Assembly: GCF_018457175.1 (NCBI RefSeq)
Contig: NZ_JAGFNU010000005.1
Location: forward strand, 62,001-126,000
Origin: Pseudohalocynthiibacter aestuariivivens
GTDB taxonomy: Bacteria > Pseudomonadota > Alphaproteobacteria > Rhodobacterales > Rhodobacteraceae
Length of the DNA: 64,000 nucleotides
Direction of reading: 5' to 3'
Part shown: positions 9,472 to 19,056 of the stretch, piece by piece
How positions within the stretch are numbered: position 1 is the stretch's first letter
Layout of the letters: every line of letters starts with the position of its first letter
Program-made: the position numbers and the translations under genes
The notes under the pieces: model-generated
The model's database searches: none
The model's input: the letters and a program-made list of their open reading frames with translations, nothing else
Told to the model about the DNA's origin: nothing

Positions 9472-10463
9472 TGGTATTGCTCCAGTTTTTTCATCAGGCG
9501 CGCGCGTGTTGGTTCATCGCAAAAGGCAACGCCTGTCGCAGTTTCGTTCAAGGTTCTCAAAACGTCGTCGTCCCAACCGTAACTATCGGCAAGACGTTCA
9601 AATTCATAGCTCATCGTTGTATGGAAAAATGGCGGGTCATCTGTTGAAACTGTAACCTTAACCCCACGCTCCATCAATCGTTCTATCGGGTGATGTTGCC
9701 AGTCGGGATAAAGCCCAAGCGCGATGTTTGAGCCCGGGCAAACCTCAAGAACAATTTCATTCTCCGCCAGATGATCGACAAGTGCCAAATCCTCTATTGC
9801 ACGCACTCCGTGACCGATGCGTTCAACGCCAAGGCTGAGCGCGTCCCTAACCGACTCGGGGCCACCCCATTCTCCCGCGTGAGCAGTAAGGTGGAGTTTT
9901 GCCTCACGAGCCAGATCAAAAGACCATGAAAAATCCTTTAGTCTTCCAATACGCTCGTCGCCGCCAATTCCAAAACCGACAAGCCAATCCCCAACGGTTT
10001 CCGCTGCACATAATGCAGCGGCTTTCGCTTTGTCTGGCCCGAGATGGCGCACAGCTGTCACGATACCGCGCATGATAATACCGTCGCGGGTTTCGGCTAT
10101 GTCAGCCGCCTCTTTGATTGCCTGAAGGAATTCGCGCCAGGCGGCCACCTCTCCGCCCCCACAGAAATCAGGTGACAGAAAAGTCTCGGTGTAAATCACA
10201 CCCTGTACTGCGCTTTGCTCTAGCATGGCAAGTGTGAGCCGGTGATAGTCTTCCGGCGTTTTCAACGTTTCGACGGTAGCTTCATACACCTGCAAAAACT
10301 GCGTGAAATTGCCAAACGCGTAGTTGCCCGCATCGTCAAATATTCGATGAATATCAATATTCTTTTCTTTTGCCAGCCCGCGGATAAACGCTGGTGGGGC
10401 GGCCCCCTCAAGATGAAGATGAAGTTCGACCTTCGGAAAATTACCATACGCAGAATCGCTCAT
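9468..10463 (-). CDS. add: Adenosine deaminase
   Basis: A 331-residue zinc enzyme converting adenosine and deoxyadenosine to inosine forms. [11 protein letters not shown] near the N-terminus provides the two metal-binding histidines, HAGEWGGP and ERIGHG are the substrate and catalytic segments, and STDDPPFF carries the metal-binding aspartates near the C-terminus. The start at 10463 overlaps the end of deoB by four bases and matches the usual N-terminus; the frame continues upstream but inside deoB. It supplies inosine for the purine branch of salvage, although no purine nucleoside phosphorylase gene was seen in the window. Confidence 0.95.
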   Translation of the reverse strand: MSDSAYGNFPKVELHLHLEGAAPPAFIRGLAKEKNIDIHRIFDDAGNYAFGNFTQFLQVYEATVETLKTPEDYHRLTLAMLEQSAVQGVIYTETFLSPDFCGGGEVAAWREFLQAIKEAADIAETRDGIIMRGIVTAVRHLGPDKAKAAALCAAETVGDWLVGFGIGGDERIGRLKDFSWSFDLAREAKLHLTAHAGEWGGPESVRDALSLGVERIGHGVRAIEDLALVDHLAENEIVLEVCPGSNIALGLYPDWQHHPIERLMERGVKVTVSTDDPPFFHTTMSYEFERLADSYGWDDDVLRTLNETATGVAFCDEPTRARLMKKLEQYQ

Positions 10464-11656
10464 AAAAAGCTCCGGCCTGGTCCCTTGGCCTGAACTCCCA
10501 GATGCGTGGCTACACTGACACCAATGTCGGAAAAACCACAAAGGCCAATTGCTTTTGACCCAACGCCATAACCAAGCACCAGCACCCTCTCGCGTGTGTG
10601 ATCAGTGCCCCGCCAGGTCGGGTCATTTCCGTGATCCGCTGTAAACAACAGCAAATCATCGGGCCGCAGCTTGCTGATTATTGTCGGCACCCGTGCATCG
10701 AACCCTTCGAGCGCACGTGCATAGCCAGACACATCCCGCCTGTGGCCATACTTGCTGTCAAACTCCACAAAGTTCGCAAAGGTCAGGCTGCCGCCCTCGG
10801 CATCGTCGAGCAGGTCAAACAGGTGTTTCATCAGCACCTCGTCACTGCCTTTACGCACCTCATCAATGCCTTGCATGGAGAAAATATCACCAATCTTTCC
10901 AATCGCATACACATGCCCCCCTGCGTCTTGCACCCAGTTGCATAGCGTTGGAGATGGTGGGGGTATCGCAAAGTCGCGCCGATTTGTCGTGCGGGTAAAT
11001 CCAGTGTCAGGCGACCCGATAAACGGGCGTGCAATCACCCGGCCGACTTTCATGGCATGTAACTGCGGGGCGATATCCTGACAAAGCTTCAGCAATCGCT
11101 CCAAACCAAAAATTTCCTCATGCGCTGCAATCTGCAAGACGCTGTCGGCAGATGTATAACAAATCGGCCAACCCGTTTTCATATGGCGAGCCCCCTGTTC
11201 CGCGATGATCGCGGTACCCGCGTCATGCCGGTTGCCCAAGGTGCCACCAACGCCCGCAGCAACGCATATATCGAGCAGTAACTCTTCAGGAAAGACCGGA
11301 TCTGTTCTGGGGAAGTAGTGCCAGTCCCATGGCACCGGAACGCCCGCGATTTCCCAGTGCCCGGAAGGCGTATCTTTGCCTTTCGACACTTCAGTTGCGG
11401 CGCCCCAAAGGCCTGTTGGCTCTGCCTGCAAACCCGGCGTTTCCTCGCCCGAGGCAAGCCGGATGGCTGCCCCAAGCCCAAGCGCATCTAGGTTTGGCAG
11501 GTGCAGCGGCCCGCTGCGGCCCTCTTCCGCCTGCCCCGCGGCACAAGCCTGAGCAATATGTGCGAGTGTGTTGGCCCCCTCATCGCCAAAGGCCGTAGCG
11601 TCCGGCGCGCCGCCGCAACCCACAGAATCCAGGACAACCAGGAAAGCCCGGCTCAT
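10460..11656 (-). CDS. deoB: Phosphopentomutase
   Basis: A 398-residue alkaline-phosphatase superfamily enzyme that interconverts (deoxy)ribose 1-phosphate and 5-phosphate. The N-terminus RAFLVVLDSVGCGGAPDA holds the metal-binding aspartate, SGHWEI and the conserved threonine (DTPSGHWEI) mark the phosphothreonine site, and the C-terminal FTADHGNDPTWRGTDHTRE carries the second set of metal ligands. It lies between deoA and add with 4-base overlaps on both sides. It takes the sugar phosphate made by DeoA. No deoC aldolase gene appears in the window. Confidence 0.96.
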   Translation of the reverse strand: MSRAFLVVLDSVGCGGAPDATAFGDEGANTLAHIAQACAAGQAEEGRSGPLHLPNLDALGLGAAIRLASGEETPGLQAEPTGLWGAATEVSKGKDTPSGHWEIAGVPVPWDWHYFPRTDPVFPEELLLDICVAAGVGGTLGNRHDAGTAIIAEQGARHMKTGWPICYTSADSVLQIAAHEEIFGLERLLKLCQDIAPQLHAMKVGRVIARPFIGSPDTGFTRTTNRRDFAIPPPSPTLCNWVQDAGGHVYAIGKIGDIFSMQGIDEVRKGSDEVLMKHLFDLLDDAEGGSLTFANFVEFDSKYGHRRDVSGYARALEGFDARVPTIISKLRPDDLLLFTADHGNDPTWRGTDHTRERVLVLGYGVGSKAIGLCGFSDIGVSVATHLGVQAKGPGRSFL

Positions 11657-12960
11657 TGAACGATCCTTTCGTAAATGAGTGGTGGTGGCTGAACCGGCGC
11701 ATCTCCCAGGACGACCGCATCACGAATTATACTCGCGGCCCGCTGCGCATCTTCTTTGCTTAGCGCATGAACACGTGCGAGCGGGGTTTCTGAATCTACG
11801 GATGCACCCAGCCTTATGATGTTAGACAGACCGACTGCCGGCTCGATCCGGTCACCACCTCTAAGCCTTCCGCCACCTAAATGAACAACGGCCATGCCAA
11901 CTATCTGTGTGTCAATCGCCTGAACAATTCCAGAGAATTCAGCAAAAACATCGACGGCCACGGGAGCGGTAGGAAGACAGGCGCGCCAGTTTTCAAGGAA
12001 ATCCCTTGGCCCACCAAGAAACGCAACCATTTTACCAAAGCGTTCGCCTGCTTGCCCATTGGCGATTGACCCTTGGATCATCTCGCGTCCCACGCGTTCG
12101 TTTGGGGCAAGCCCGCCCAATGCGAGCAGCGCTCCGCCAAGAATGCAAGTCAGTTCGGCAAGCGGGCTTTCCAGCATTCCCTCAAACACTGTCATACATT
12201 CAGACACCTCAAGCGCATTTCCAGCGGTGCTTGCAAGCGGCTGGTTCATGTCGGTGATCAGCGCAGTCGCAGCGCACCCCGCCCCGTTTGCCGTACTAAC
12301 CAGCGCTTTGGAAAGCGTCTGCGCCTCTTCCATTGATTTCATAAAGGCACCAGAGCCGCATTTCACATCAAGCACCAATCCTTCCAGCCCCGCAGCCAGC
12401 TTTTTCGACAAAATCGAAGCTGTGATCAGATCAATGCTTTCGACTGTCGCCGTGACGTCGCGGACCGCATAAAGACGCTTGTCAGCAGGGGCAATCTGAC
12501 CCGTCGCACTAACGATGGCGCAACCGAATTCATCCAACATCCTACGCAGGCTTGGTTCATCAACTTCTGTTGCTAAACCCGGTATCGCCTCTAACTTATC
12601 AAGCGTGCCGCCAGTATGCCCCAATCCGCGCCCCGAAATCATCGGGACATAGGCCCCGCAGGCTGCCAGCGCCGGAGCGAGCATTAAAGATACGCTATCA
12701 CCAACCCCGCCGGTCGAATGCTTATCGAGCACTGTTCCGGGCAAGTCCCATTTCAAAATATCGCCACTGTCGCGCATCGCTTCTGTCAGCACGACACGAC
12801 CCTGTTCCCCCAACCCGTTCAGACATACAGCCATAGCGAATGCACCAGCCTGGGCGTCAGTCACAGCACCCGAGGCAAGCCCTTTGGCAAACCATTCGAT
12901 TTCTGGTCGCGAAAGGGGTTGGCCAAAACGCAATGCGGTAATGATGCTGCGTGCATCCAT
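11653..12960 (-). CDS. deoA: Thymidine phosphorylase
   Basis: A 435-residue enzyme that phosphorolyses thymidine and deoxyuridine to base plus deoxyribose 1-phosphate. The family signature is visible around residues 80-120: DKHSTGGVGDSVSLMLAP and GRGLGHTGGTLDKLE, followed by the KKLAAGLEGLVLDVKCGSGA stretch typical of pyrimidine nucleoside phosphorylases. The length is that of bacterial DeoA rather than the longer archaeal AMP phosphorylase. It starts 3 bp after the cytidine deaminase stop and overlaps deoB by four bases, so the five salvage genes are likely one transcript. Confidence 0.96.
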   Translation of the reverse strand: MDARSIITALRFGQPLSRPEIEWFAKGLASGAVTDAQAGAFAMAVCLNGLGEQGRVVLTEAMRDSGDILKWDLPGTVLDKHSTGGVGDSVSLMLAPALAACGAYVPMISGRGLGHTGGTLDKLEAIPGLATEVDEPSLRRMLDEFGCAIVSATGQIAPADKRLYAVRDVTATVESIDLITASILSKKLAAGLEGLVLDVKCGSGAFMKSMEEAQTLSKALVSTANGAGCAATALITDMNQPLASTAGNALEVSECMTVFEGMLESPLAELTCILGGALLALGGLAPNERVGREMIQGSIANGQAGERFGKMVAFLGGPRDFLENWRACLPTAPVAVDVFAEFSGIVQAIDTQIVGMAVVHLGGGRLRGGDRIEPAVGLSNIIRLGASVDSETPLARVHALSKEDAQRAASIIRDAVVLGDAPVQPPPLIYERIVQ

Positions 12961-12963
12961 GTA

Positions 12964-13356
12964 TCAACTGCGAACCACGTGTTCAGCGCCAAAACTGCCC
13001 GGCAGCAGAACTGAAACTTTCAGGGTCAGGGTTTCACCACTGACCGTCGCCATGGTTACGGGAACCTCTGGACTGGCAAATTCCATGATTTTTTGACGAC
13101 ATCCACCACAGGGCGGTACTGGTAATGGGCTATCGGCAACAACCGTAATTTCCTTTATTACCCCTTCGCCAGCGGCGACCATTGCCGCAATTGCACCCGC
13201 TTCCGCACAGGTGCCTTCTGGGGATGCGACGTTTTCAACGTTGCAGCCAACAAAAACATTGCCATTTCCGGTTCTGAGAGCAGCCCCGACCTTAAATTTT
13301 GAATAAGGCGCGTAGGCGTTTTCACGCACCGCGTTTGCGGCGTCTAGCAAATTCAT
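12964..13356 (-). CDS. cdd: Cytidine deaminase
   Basis: A 130-residue homotetrameric-type cytidine deaminase that converts (deoxy)cytidine to (deoxy)uridine. The zinc site is visible as CAEAGAIAAMV (Cys and catalytic Glu) and PCGGCRQ (two more Cys), after the N-terminal NAYAPYSKFKVGAAL and the NVENVASPEGT substrate loop. ATG 13356 follows an AAAGGAGG ribosome site and is the first gene of the salvage operon. The longer in-frame extension to 13464 overlaps the preceding cupin gene and is not family-like. The operon's own promoter, if any, would have to lie in the 58-base gap after the cupin gene or inside it. Confidence 0.95.
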   Translation of the reverse strand: MNLLDAANAVRENAYAPYSKFKVGAALRTGNGNVFVGCNVENVASPEGTCAEAGAIAAMVAAGEGVIKEITVVADSPLPVPPCGGCRQKIMEFASPEVPVTMATVSGETLTLKVSVLLPGSFGAEHVVRS

Positions 13357-13414
13357 TTTGGCCTCCTTTAACGTCTGGTCAAATCTGCCTGCGGACGCAG
13401 CCGGATGCAACCCG

Positions 13415-14497
13415 TCACATCGTAGTTGTAAATACGCCGGGCAACGAAACTTCCATGAGTTCAATATCCGGTGACGGGTTGGAATAACGTGTTTTCATTC
13501 CTGGAGGAATTACAAAAGCGTCCCCTGCTGAAAGGTCGAACGGCTCTTTTCCTTCGCCTTCCAGGGTCATTGTACCAGACATCACAAAGCTGAAATGTAT
13601 ATCGCAATCATGTGTCGCCCAGACTGGCGCTCCTTCAGAACGCCTTATGACATGCACACCGGCAACGTTTTTTGTGTTTTCGGCAATCGTCGTGTCGCGG
13701 CTTTCAAAGCCCGGCAGACGGAATGGTGCCCAAACTGCTTTGTCAGCTTCGTTGTACACGAACCGCTGACCATCCCATTCACGCATTGGCCGCAAATGCA
13801 TTGTTGGAAGCTTCATCTCATGGTCAATTTCGGTCACATGCTCGGCTGGGACACCTATTTCAACAACTTCGATATTGTCGCTGGCATAAAGCACCCGATG
13901 CCGGATTTCCGGAGGTTGGATAAAGCAGTCTCCGGCCCGCAACCGAATAGGAGGCCCCTGATCTTCGTAAACCACATCCACCCATCCGCGTATGCAGAAG
14001 ATCAACTGAAAGCCGACCTTGTGAAAATGGACCATATCCGGAACGGGGCCACCATCGGGAATACGGATATGACTGGCAATGATCGACCCACCCAGTCGCG
14101 ATGGAATGAGATCACGATACTGCATCCCGGCACGGCCAATGATCCAGGGCGCCTGATCGGCCAACCGACGTACAACAAAGGCGTGATCGGTTTCTGGCAT
14201 CACAAGAGGTGGATTGAGTTCGTCTATTTCCACGCGTGTGCCGTTTGGCGCAGTCAATAGGCGCGTTCCTTCAGCAAAACCATTTGGATCGTCAGTCAGT
14301 ATTCGCAATGTTCCGGGAGATTCTGGCGCATCTTTCTCAATCCGCAGCCTGAGACCATGGCCAGAGAAAACTGCGACCTGCGGATTGTCAGCAGGATAGA
14401 TCATATCCATTCGCATTTTCAGCGTTTTCGTAAAAAACGGGATATCCTCGCGCAGCTCTTGCGTCGGCAATCTGATTTCTGCGCGTATTTTTGCCAT
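13415..14497 (-). CDS. VOC-like plus double-cupin domain protein
   Basis: A 360-residue soluble protein. Residues about 5-65 (LREDIPFFTKTLKMRMDMIY, then VAVFSGHGLRLRIEK) look like half of a vicinal-oxygen-chelate module. Two cupin barrels follow: the first with MVHFHKVGFQLIFCIRGW and LRAGDCFIQPPEIRH (about 155-210), the second with ATHDCDIHFSFVMSGTMTLE and LSAGDAFVIPPG (about 290-345). Histidines suitable for metal binding are present in both. Function is unknown; candidates are a dioxygenase, isomerase or small-molecule sensor. It ends 58 bases before cdd on the same strand, so it could be cotranscribed with the nucleoside operon, but nothing else ties it to nucleosides. Confidence 0.7.
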   Translation of the reverse strand: MAKIRAEIRLPTQELREDIPFFTKTLKMRMDMIYPADNPQVAVFSGHGLRLRIEKDAPESPGTLRILTDDPNGFAEGTRLLTAPNGTRVEIDELNPPLVMPETDHAFVVRRLADQAPWIIGRAGMQYRDLIPSRLGGSIIASHIRIPDGGPVPDMVHFHKVGFQLIFCIRGWVDVVYEDQGPPIRLRAGDCFIQPPEIRHRVLYASDNIEVVEIGVPAEHVTEIDHEMKLPTMHLRPMREWDGQRFVYNEADKAVWAPFRLPGFESRDTTIAENTKNVAGVHVIRRSEGAPVWATHDCDIHFSFVMSGTMTLEGEGKEPFDLSAGDAFVIPPGMKTRYSNPSPDIELMEVSLPGVFTTTM

Positions 14498-14615
14498 CCT
14501 GGTTCCTTCCGACGCATGCTCCTGACGCTTGCGGCAGAATGCGCATTGCTTTGAAAATTTGCAAGATGCACGAATAGGCGCTAGGACAACAGAGGACTAG
14601 CAGTCGCTTGCAGAT

Positions 14616-14633
14616 TAGTTTAATATTAAACTA
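14616..14633. promoter_or_regulatory. Perfect 18-bp palindrome upstream of maeB
   Basis: TAGTTTAATATTAAACTA is an uninterrupted 18-base palindrome ending 23 bases before the maeB start codon. The position, between likely promoter and ribosome site, fits a repressor operator. The regulator is not identifiable from this window. Confidence 0.5.
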
Positions 14634-14656
14634 TCTTTTTTGGGGAGAGAATTTCT

Positions 14657-16936
14657 ATGCCAGACTCGCGAATTGACAACACCAAACAGGCGGCACTGAA
14701 CTATCACGAATTTCCCAAACCAGGAAAACTGGAAGTAAGAGCAACGAAACCAATGGCGAACGGCCGCGACCTAGCACTCGCCTATTCACCGGGCGTTGCA
14801 GAAGCCTGTCTGGAGATCAAAGCTGACCCGACAACAGCAAGCCGTTATACGGCACGTGGAAATCTGGTTGCCGTCGTTACAAACGGGACGGCCGTTTTGG
14901 GGCTTGGAAACATTGGTGGTCTCGCGTCAAAGCCAGTCATGGAAGGTAAGGCCGTTCTCTTCAAAAAATTCGCAAATATCGACTGCTTCGATATCGAGCT
15001 GAACGAGCCAGATCCATACAAAATGGCAGATATCGTCTGTGCAATGGAGCCAACCTTTGGGGCAATAAACCTAGAAGATATCAAAGCCCCGGATTGTTTT
15101 ATTGTCGAAAAAATTTGCCGCGAACGGATGAACATACCGGTTTTCCATGATGATCAGCACGGAACAGCAATTGTGGTTGGGGCAGCTGCAACAAATGCAT
15201 TGAGGGTTACCGGTAAAAAGTTTGAAGATATTAAAATCGTTTCCACAGGTGGTGGTGCCGCCGGGATCGCGTGTCTCAATATGCTGCTAAAACTTGGGGT
15301 AAAGCGGGAAAGCGTCTGGCTGGTCGACATTGCAGGGCTGGTTTACGAAGGCCGGACCGAAGAAATGACACCACAAAAAGAGTGCTACGCTCAAAAAACC
15401 GAGCTGCGTACATTGGCCGAGGCGATAGAAGGGGCAGATCTCTTTCTGGGCCTTTCCGGTCCGGGTGTTCTAAAACCCGAAATGGTTGCTAAAATGGCCA
15501 AGCGCCCCATCGTCTTTGCCCTTGCCAACCCAACGCCGGAAATTATGCCAGATGACGTGCGCAAAGTTGCGCCGGATGCAATCATCGCAACCGGGCGTTC
15601 TGACTATCCAAATCAGGTTAACAATGTTCTGTGCTTCCCGTTCATATTCCGCGGCGCGCTCGACGTAGGTGCAACAGAAATCAACGACGACATGCAAATC
15701 GCCTGCGTTGACGGAATTGCGGCTCTTGCCCGCGCCACAACTTCTGCAGAAGCCGCTGCAGCTTACAAAGGCGAACAAATGACCTTCGGGGCGGACTATC
15801 TGATCCCGAAACCTTTTGATCCGAGATTGATGGGTGTGGTTGCGAGCGCTGTTGCAAAGGCTGCAATGGAAACCGACATTGCCACAAGACCTGTGGAAGA
15901 TCTGAAGGCTTACAAAACCAAACTTGATGGCTCTGTCTTCCGGTCGGCACTTATTATGCGGCCAGTATTTGAGGCCGCAGCGACCGCGATGCGCAAAATT
16001 GTCTTTACCGAAGGTGAAGACGAACGTGTGCTACGCGCAGCAAATGCGATGCTGGAAGAAACGACAGACAAGCCGATCCTTATCGGGCGACCAGATGTTA
16101 TCGAGCGCCGCTGCAAACGTGCGGGCCTGTCAATCCGTCCGGGCCGCGATTTTGATCTGGTAAACCCGGAACGTGACCCGCGCTATCGGGATTACTGGAA
16201 TACCTATCATGAAGTAATGCAAAGGAAGGGTGTGACACCCGACCTGGCCAAGGCAATCTTGCGCACGAACACAACCGCAATTGGTGCCGTTATGGTTCAC
16301 CGCGAAGAAGCGGACAGCATGATTTGTGGTACTTTCGGTCAATACCTGTGGCACCTGAATTACGTCCAGCAATTGCTGGGGAACACAAACCTGCACCCGG
16401 TCGGCGCGCTGTCCCTGATGGTGCTTGAGGATGGGCCCTTGTTCATCGCGGACACACATATTCATTCGGAACCAACAGCCAAGCAAATTGCCGAAAATAT
16501 AATTGCAACAGCACGCCATGTGCGACGGTTCGGACTGGCACCCAAAGTGGCACTTTGCTCCAACTCTCAATTCGGCAATTTAGACTCTACTTCCGGCAAC
16601 TTAATGCGCGAGGCGTTAAAGATATTGGATGCGCAGAAGTTGGATTTTTCTTATGAAGGCGAAATGCATACGGACGCAGCCCTTGATGAGACTCTTCGCA
16701 ATAGGATTTTCCCAAACTCCCGACTATCGGGTGCCGCTAACGCGCTTATATTCGCGAATACCGATGCCGCAAGTGCAACACGCAACATCCTGAAGATGAA
16801 AGGCGGCGGGCTGGAAGTCGGCCCCATACTTATGGGAATGGGGAATCGCGCCCATATTGTAACCCCTTCGATCACAGCCCGAGGGCTGCTGAATATGTCA
16901 GCAATTGCCGGAACACCTGTCGCTCATTACGGATAA
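14657..16936 (+). CDS. maeB: NADP-type malic enzyme with phosphotransacetylase-like C-terminal domain
   Basis: A 759-residue malic enzyme that oxidatively decarboxylates malate to pyruvate, giving reducing power for lipid and PHB synthesis. The N-terminal malic domain shows LALAYSPGVAEAC and AVVTNGTAVLGLGNIG, then GGLASKPVMEGKAVLFK and VFHDDQHGTAIV. The NAD(P)-binding domain has STGGGAAGIACL. From about residue 440 a phosphotransacetylase-like domain (FTEGEDERVLRAA) follows, which in this family is regulatory rather than catalytic. Length matches the long MaeB form of alphaproteobacteria. A GGGGAGAG ribosome site precedes ATG 14657, and an 18-bp palindrome lies in the leader. Confidence 0.95.
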   Translation: MPDSRIDNTKQAALNYHEFPKPGKLEVRATKPMANGRDLALAYSPGVAEACLEIKADPTTASRYTARGNLVAVVTNGTAVLGLGNIGGLASKPVMEGKAVLFKKFANIDCFDIELNEPDPYKMADIVCAMEPTFGAINLEDIKAPDCFIVEKICRERMNIPVFHDDQHGTAIVVGAAATNALRVTGKKFEDIKIVSTGGGAAGIACLNMLLKLGVKRESVWLVDIAGLVYEGRTEEMTPQKECYAQKTELRTLAEAIEGADLFLGLSGPGVLKPEMVAKMAKRPIVFALANPTPEIMPDDVRKVAPDAIIATGRSDYPNQVNNVLCFPFIFRGALDVGATEINDDMQIACVDGIAALARATTSAEAAAAYKGEQMTFGADYLIPKPFDPRLMGVVASAVAKAAMETDIATRPVEDLKAYKTKLDGSVFRSALIMRPVFEAAATAMRKIVFTEGEDERVLRAANAMLEETTDKPILIGRPDVIERRCKRAGLSIRPGRDFDLVNPERDPRYRDYWNTYHEVMQRKGVTPDLAKAILRTNTTAIGAVMVHREEADSMICGTFGQYLWHLNYVQQLLGNTNLHPVGALSLMVLEDGPLFIADTHIHSEPTAKQIAENIIATARHVRRFGLAPKVALCSNSQFGNLDSTSGNLMREALKILDAQKLDFSYEGEMHTDAALDETLRNRIFPNSRLSGAANALIFANTDAASATRNILKMKGGGLEVGPILMGMGNRAHIVTPSITARGLLNMSAIAGTPVAHYG

Positions 16937-17113
16937 CAAGGTCTCTGCGTAATTTCATGGATTGCGCGCACGTTTTTTAGCAATATTGTTACTTAGCTGG
17001 GTTTGACTTTAGCGCTAGCGGCGTCAATGCGGCGCAGGAGTCGGGCTTGTTGCAGGCAAGTGGGTGCGCGTAACACATAAGCACGGCATGCAGTCGTATA
17101 CGGAGGAGAGAAA

Positions 17114-19009
17114 ATGACCTACAGAAGTGTTTACGAAGGATGGAAATCTGACCCCGAAGGGTTCTGGATGGACGCCGCCCAAAACATTGATTGGGTGAAG
17201 CCTCCCTCCAAAGCGTTGTTTGATGACAAAGCTCCGATCTACGAATGGTTTGCAGACGCTGAAGTAAACACCTGCTGGAATGCTGTGGATCGTCATGTAG
17301 AAGCAGGAAATGGGGACCGGACCGCAATCATCTACGATAGCCCTGTTACGCATACCAAGCATGAAATCTCTTACCTTGAACTACGTGACAGAGTTGCGTC
17401 TCTGGCCGGTGCGCTACGCGCCATGGGTGTCGAAAAAGGTGACCGGGTCATCATCTACATGCCGATGGTTCCTGAAGCACTTGAGGCTATGCTGGCATGT
17501 GCGCGGCTTGGCGCAGTGCACTCTGTTGTATTTGGCGGTTTTGCAGCGAACGAGCTTGCAGTGCGCATTGATGATTGCAAACCAAAAGCCATAATTGCCG
17601 CCTCTTGCGGGATCGAACCTGGGCGCGTGGTGCATTATAAACCCTTGCTGGAGGGTGCCGTTGCTGAAGCAAAGCACAAACCCGAGTTCTGTGTGATTTT
17701 CCAACGCGAGCAGGAAGTTGCAAAGCTTAACGAAGGGTTTGACTTCGACTGGCACGCCTTCCAATACGACGTTGATCCTGCGGAATGCGTTCCTGTCGCT
17801 GGCAACCATCCTTCCTACATTCTGTATACCTCTGGTACCACTGGCCAGCCCAAAGGCGTGATCCGCCACACTGCAGGTCAGCTCGTCGCCCTTAACTGGA
17901 CTATGAGCAACATCTATGGAATGGAACCGGGTGAAGTGTTCTGGGCAGCCTCTGATGTGGGTTGGGTCGTTGGACACAGCTATATTTGCTATGGGCCCTT
18001 AATTCATGGCAACACAACAATCGTTTTTGAAGGCAAACCCGTTGGCACACCTGACGCGGGCACTTTCTGGCGCGTTATTCAGGATCACGATGTTAAGGTG
18101 CTGTTCACAGCACCAACAGCCTTTCGAGCAATCAAGCGTGAAGACCCATCAGGCGATTTTCTCGACAAATACGACCTCTCTGGGCTCAGGACATTGTTCC
18201 TGGCTGGCGAACGCGCAGACCCCGATACGATTGTCTGGGCACAAGAAAAACTTGGCGTTCCCGTGGTCGACCATTGGTGGCAGACAGAAACAGGCTGGGC
18301 AATTGCGGCTAACCCTGTGGGAATCGAGGAATTGCCAATCAAACTTGGCTCTCCTTCGGTCGCAATGCCTGGTTATGATGTCCAGATACTTGATGAAGGT
18401 GGCAATGAAATGCCTGTGGGCGAAATGGGTGCCATTGCAGTAAAGCTTCCCTTGCCACCCGGAACCTTGCCAACTTTGTGGAACGCAGAGGCACGGTATC
18501 ATTCATCTTATCTGACCACCTTCCCCGGGTACTATGAAACAGGAGATGCTGGGTACAAAGACGAAGACGGCTACCTTTACATCATGGCGCGTACGGACGA
18601 CGTCATTAACGTTGCGGGACATCGGCTATCGACAGGTGGAATGGAAGAAGTCCTTGCCAGCCATCCCGACGTTGGTGAATGCGCTGTGATTGGAGTTACA
18701 GACCAACTCAAAGGGCAATTGCCCATGGGTTTTTTATGTCTGAACACCGGTTCCGGACGTGATCAGGCCGAAGTTGTCTCTGAATGCGTCAAACTGGTAC
18801 GCGAAAAGATAGGCCCAGTCGCTGCCTTCAAACTGGCTGTTGTCGTGGATCGTTTGCCCAAAACGCGATCAGGTAAAATCCTGCGCGCAACGATGGTCAA
18901 GATTGCTGACGGTGAAGAATTCAAAATGCCTGCAACTATCGATGACCCGGTAATTTTGGACGAGATTCGCGATGCTCTTGTTACTGTGGGCTATTCAAAA
19001 AGTAAGTAA
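17114..19009 (+). CDS. prpE: Propionyl-CoA synthetase
   Basis: A 631-residue AMP-forming ligase that activates propionate (and acetate less well). The N-terminal ACAS domain begins with YRSVYEGWKSDPEGFWMDAA, typical of PrpE. The adenylation loop YTSGTTGQPKGVIRHTAG lies near residue 240, VDHWWQTETGW near 390, and the C-terminus holds KTRSGKILRATM with the catalytic lysine that is commonly controlled by acetylation. ATG 17114 has a strong GGAGGAG site. The gene stands alone between maeB and the sensor kinase; the methylmalonyl pathway partners in this window (meaB, epimerase) lie 18 and 40 kb away. Confidence 0.95.
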   Translation: MTYRSVYEGWKSDPEGFWMDAAQNIDWVKPPSKALFDDKAPIYEWFADAEVNTCWNAVDRHVEAGNGDRTAIIYDSPVTHTKHEISYLELRDRVASLAGALRAMGVEKGDRVIIYMPMVPEALEAMLACARLGAVHSVVFGGFAANELAVRIDDCKPKAIIAASCGIEPGRVVHYKPLLEGAVAEAKHKPEFCVIFQREQEVAKLNEGFDFDWHAFQYDVDPAECVPVAGNHPSYILYTSGTTGQPKGVIRHTAGQLVALNWTMSNIYGMEPGEVFWAASDVGWVVGHSYICYGPLIHGNTTIVFEGKPVGTPDAGTFWRVIQDHDVKVLFTAPTAFRAIKREDPSGDFLDKYDLSGLRTLFLAGERADPDTIVWAQEKLGVPVVDHWWQTETGWAIAANPVGIEELPIKLGSPSVAMPGYDVQILDEGGNEMPVGEMGAIAVKLPLPPGTLPTLWNAEARYHSSYLTTFPGYYETGDAGYKDEDGYLYIMARTDDVINVAGHRLSTGGMEEVLASHPDVGECAVIGVTDQLKGQLPMGFLCLNTGSGRDQAEVVSECVKLVREKIGPVAAFKLAVVVDRLPKTRSGKILRATMVKIADGEEFKMPATIDDPVILDEIRDALVTVGYSKSK

Positions 19010-19056
19010 CTTTTCGCGCAATTGCCTGGGTTTAAACGCGCGGGCTTGATTTAAAG

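Noticed and set aside
17010-17025. TAGCGCTA palindrome ahead of prpE
   Set aside because: Only eight bases, expected by chance at this scale, and no second copy was seen.
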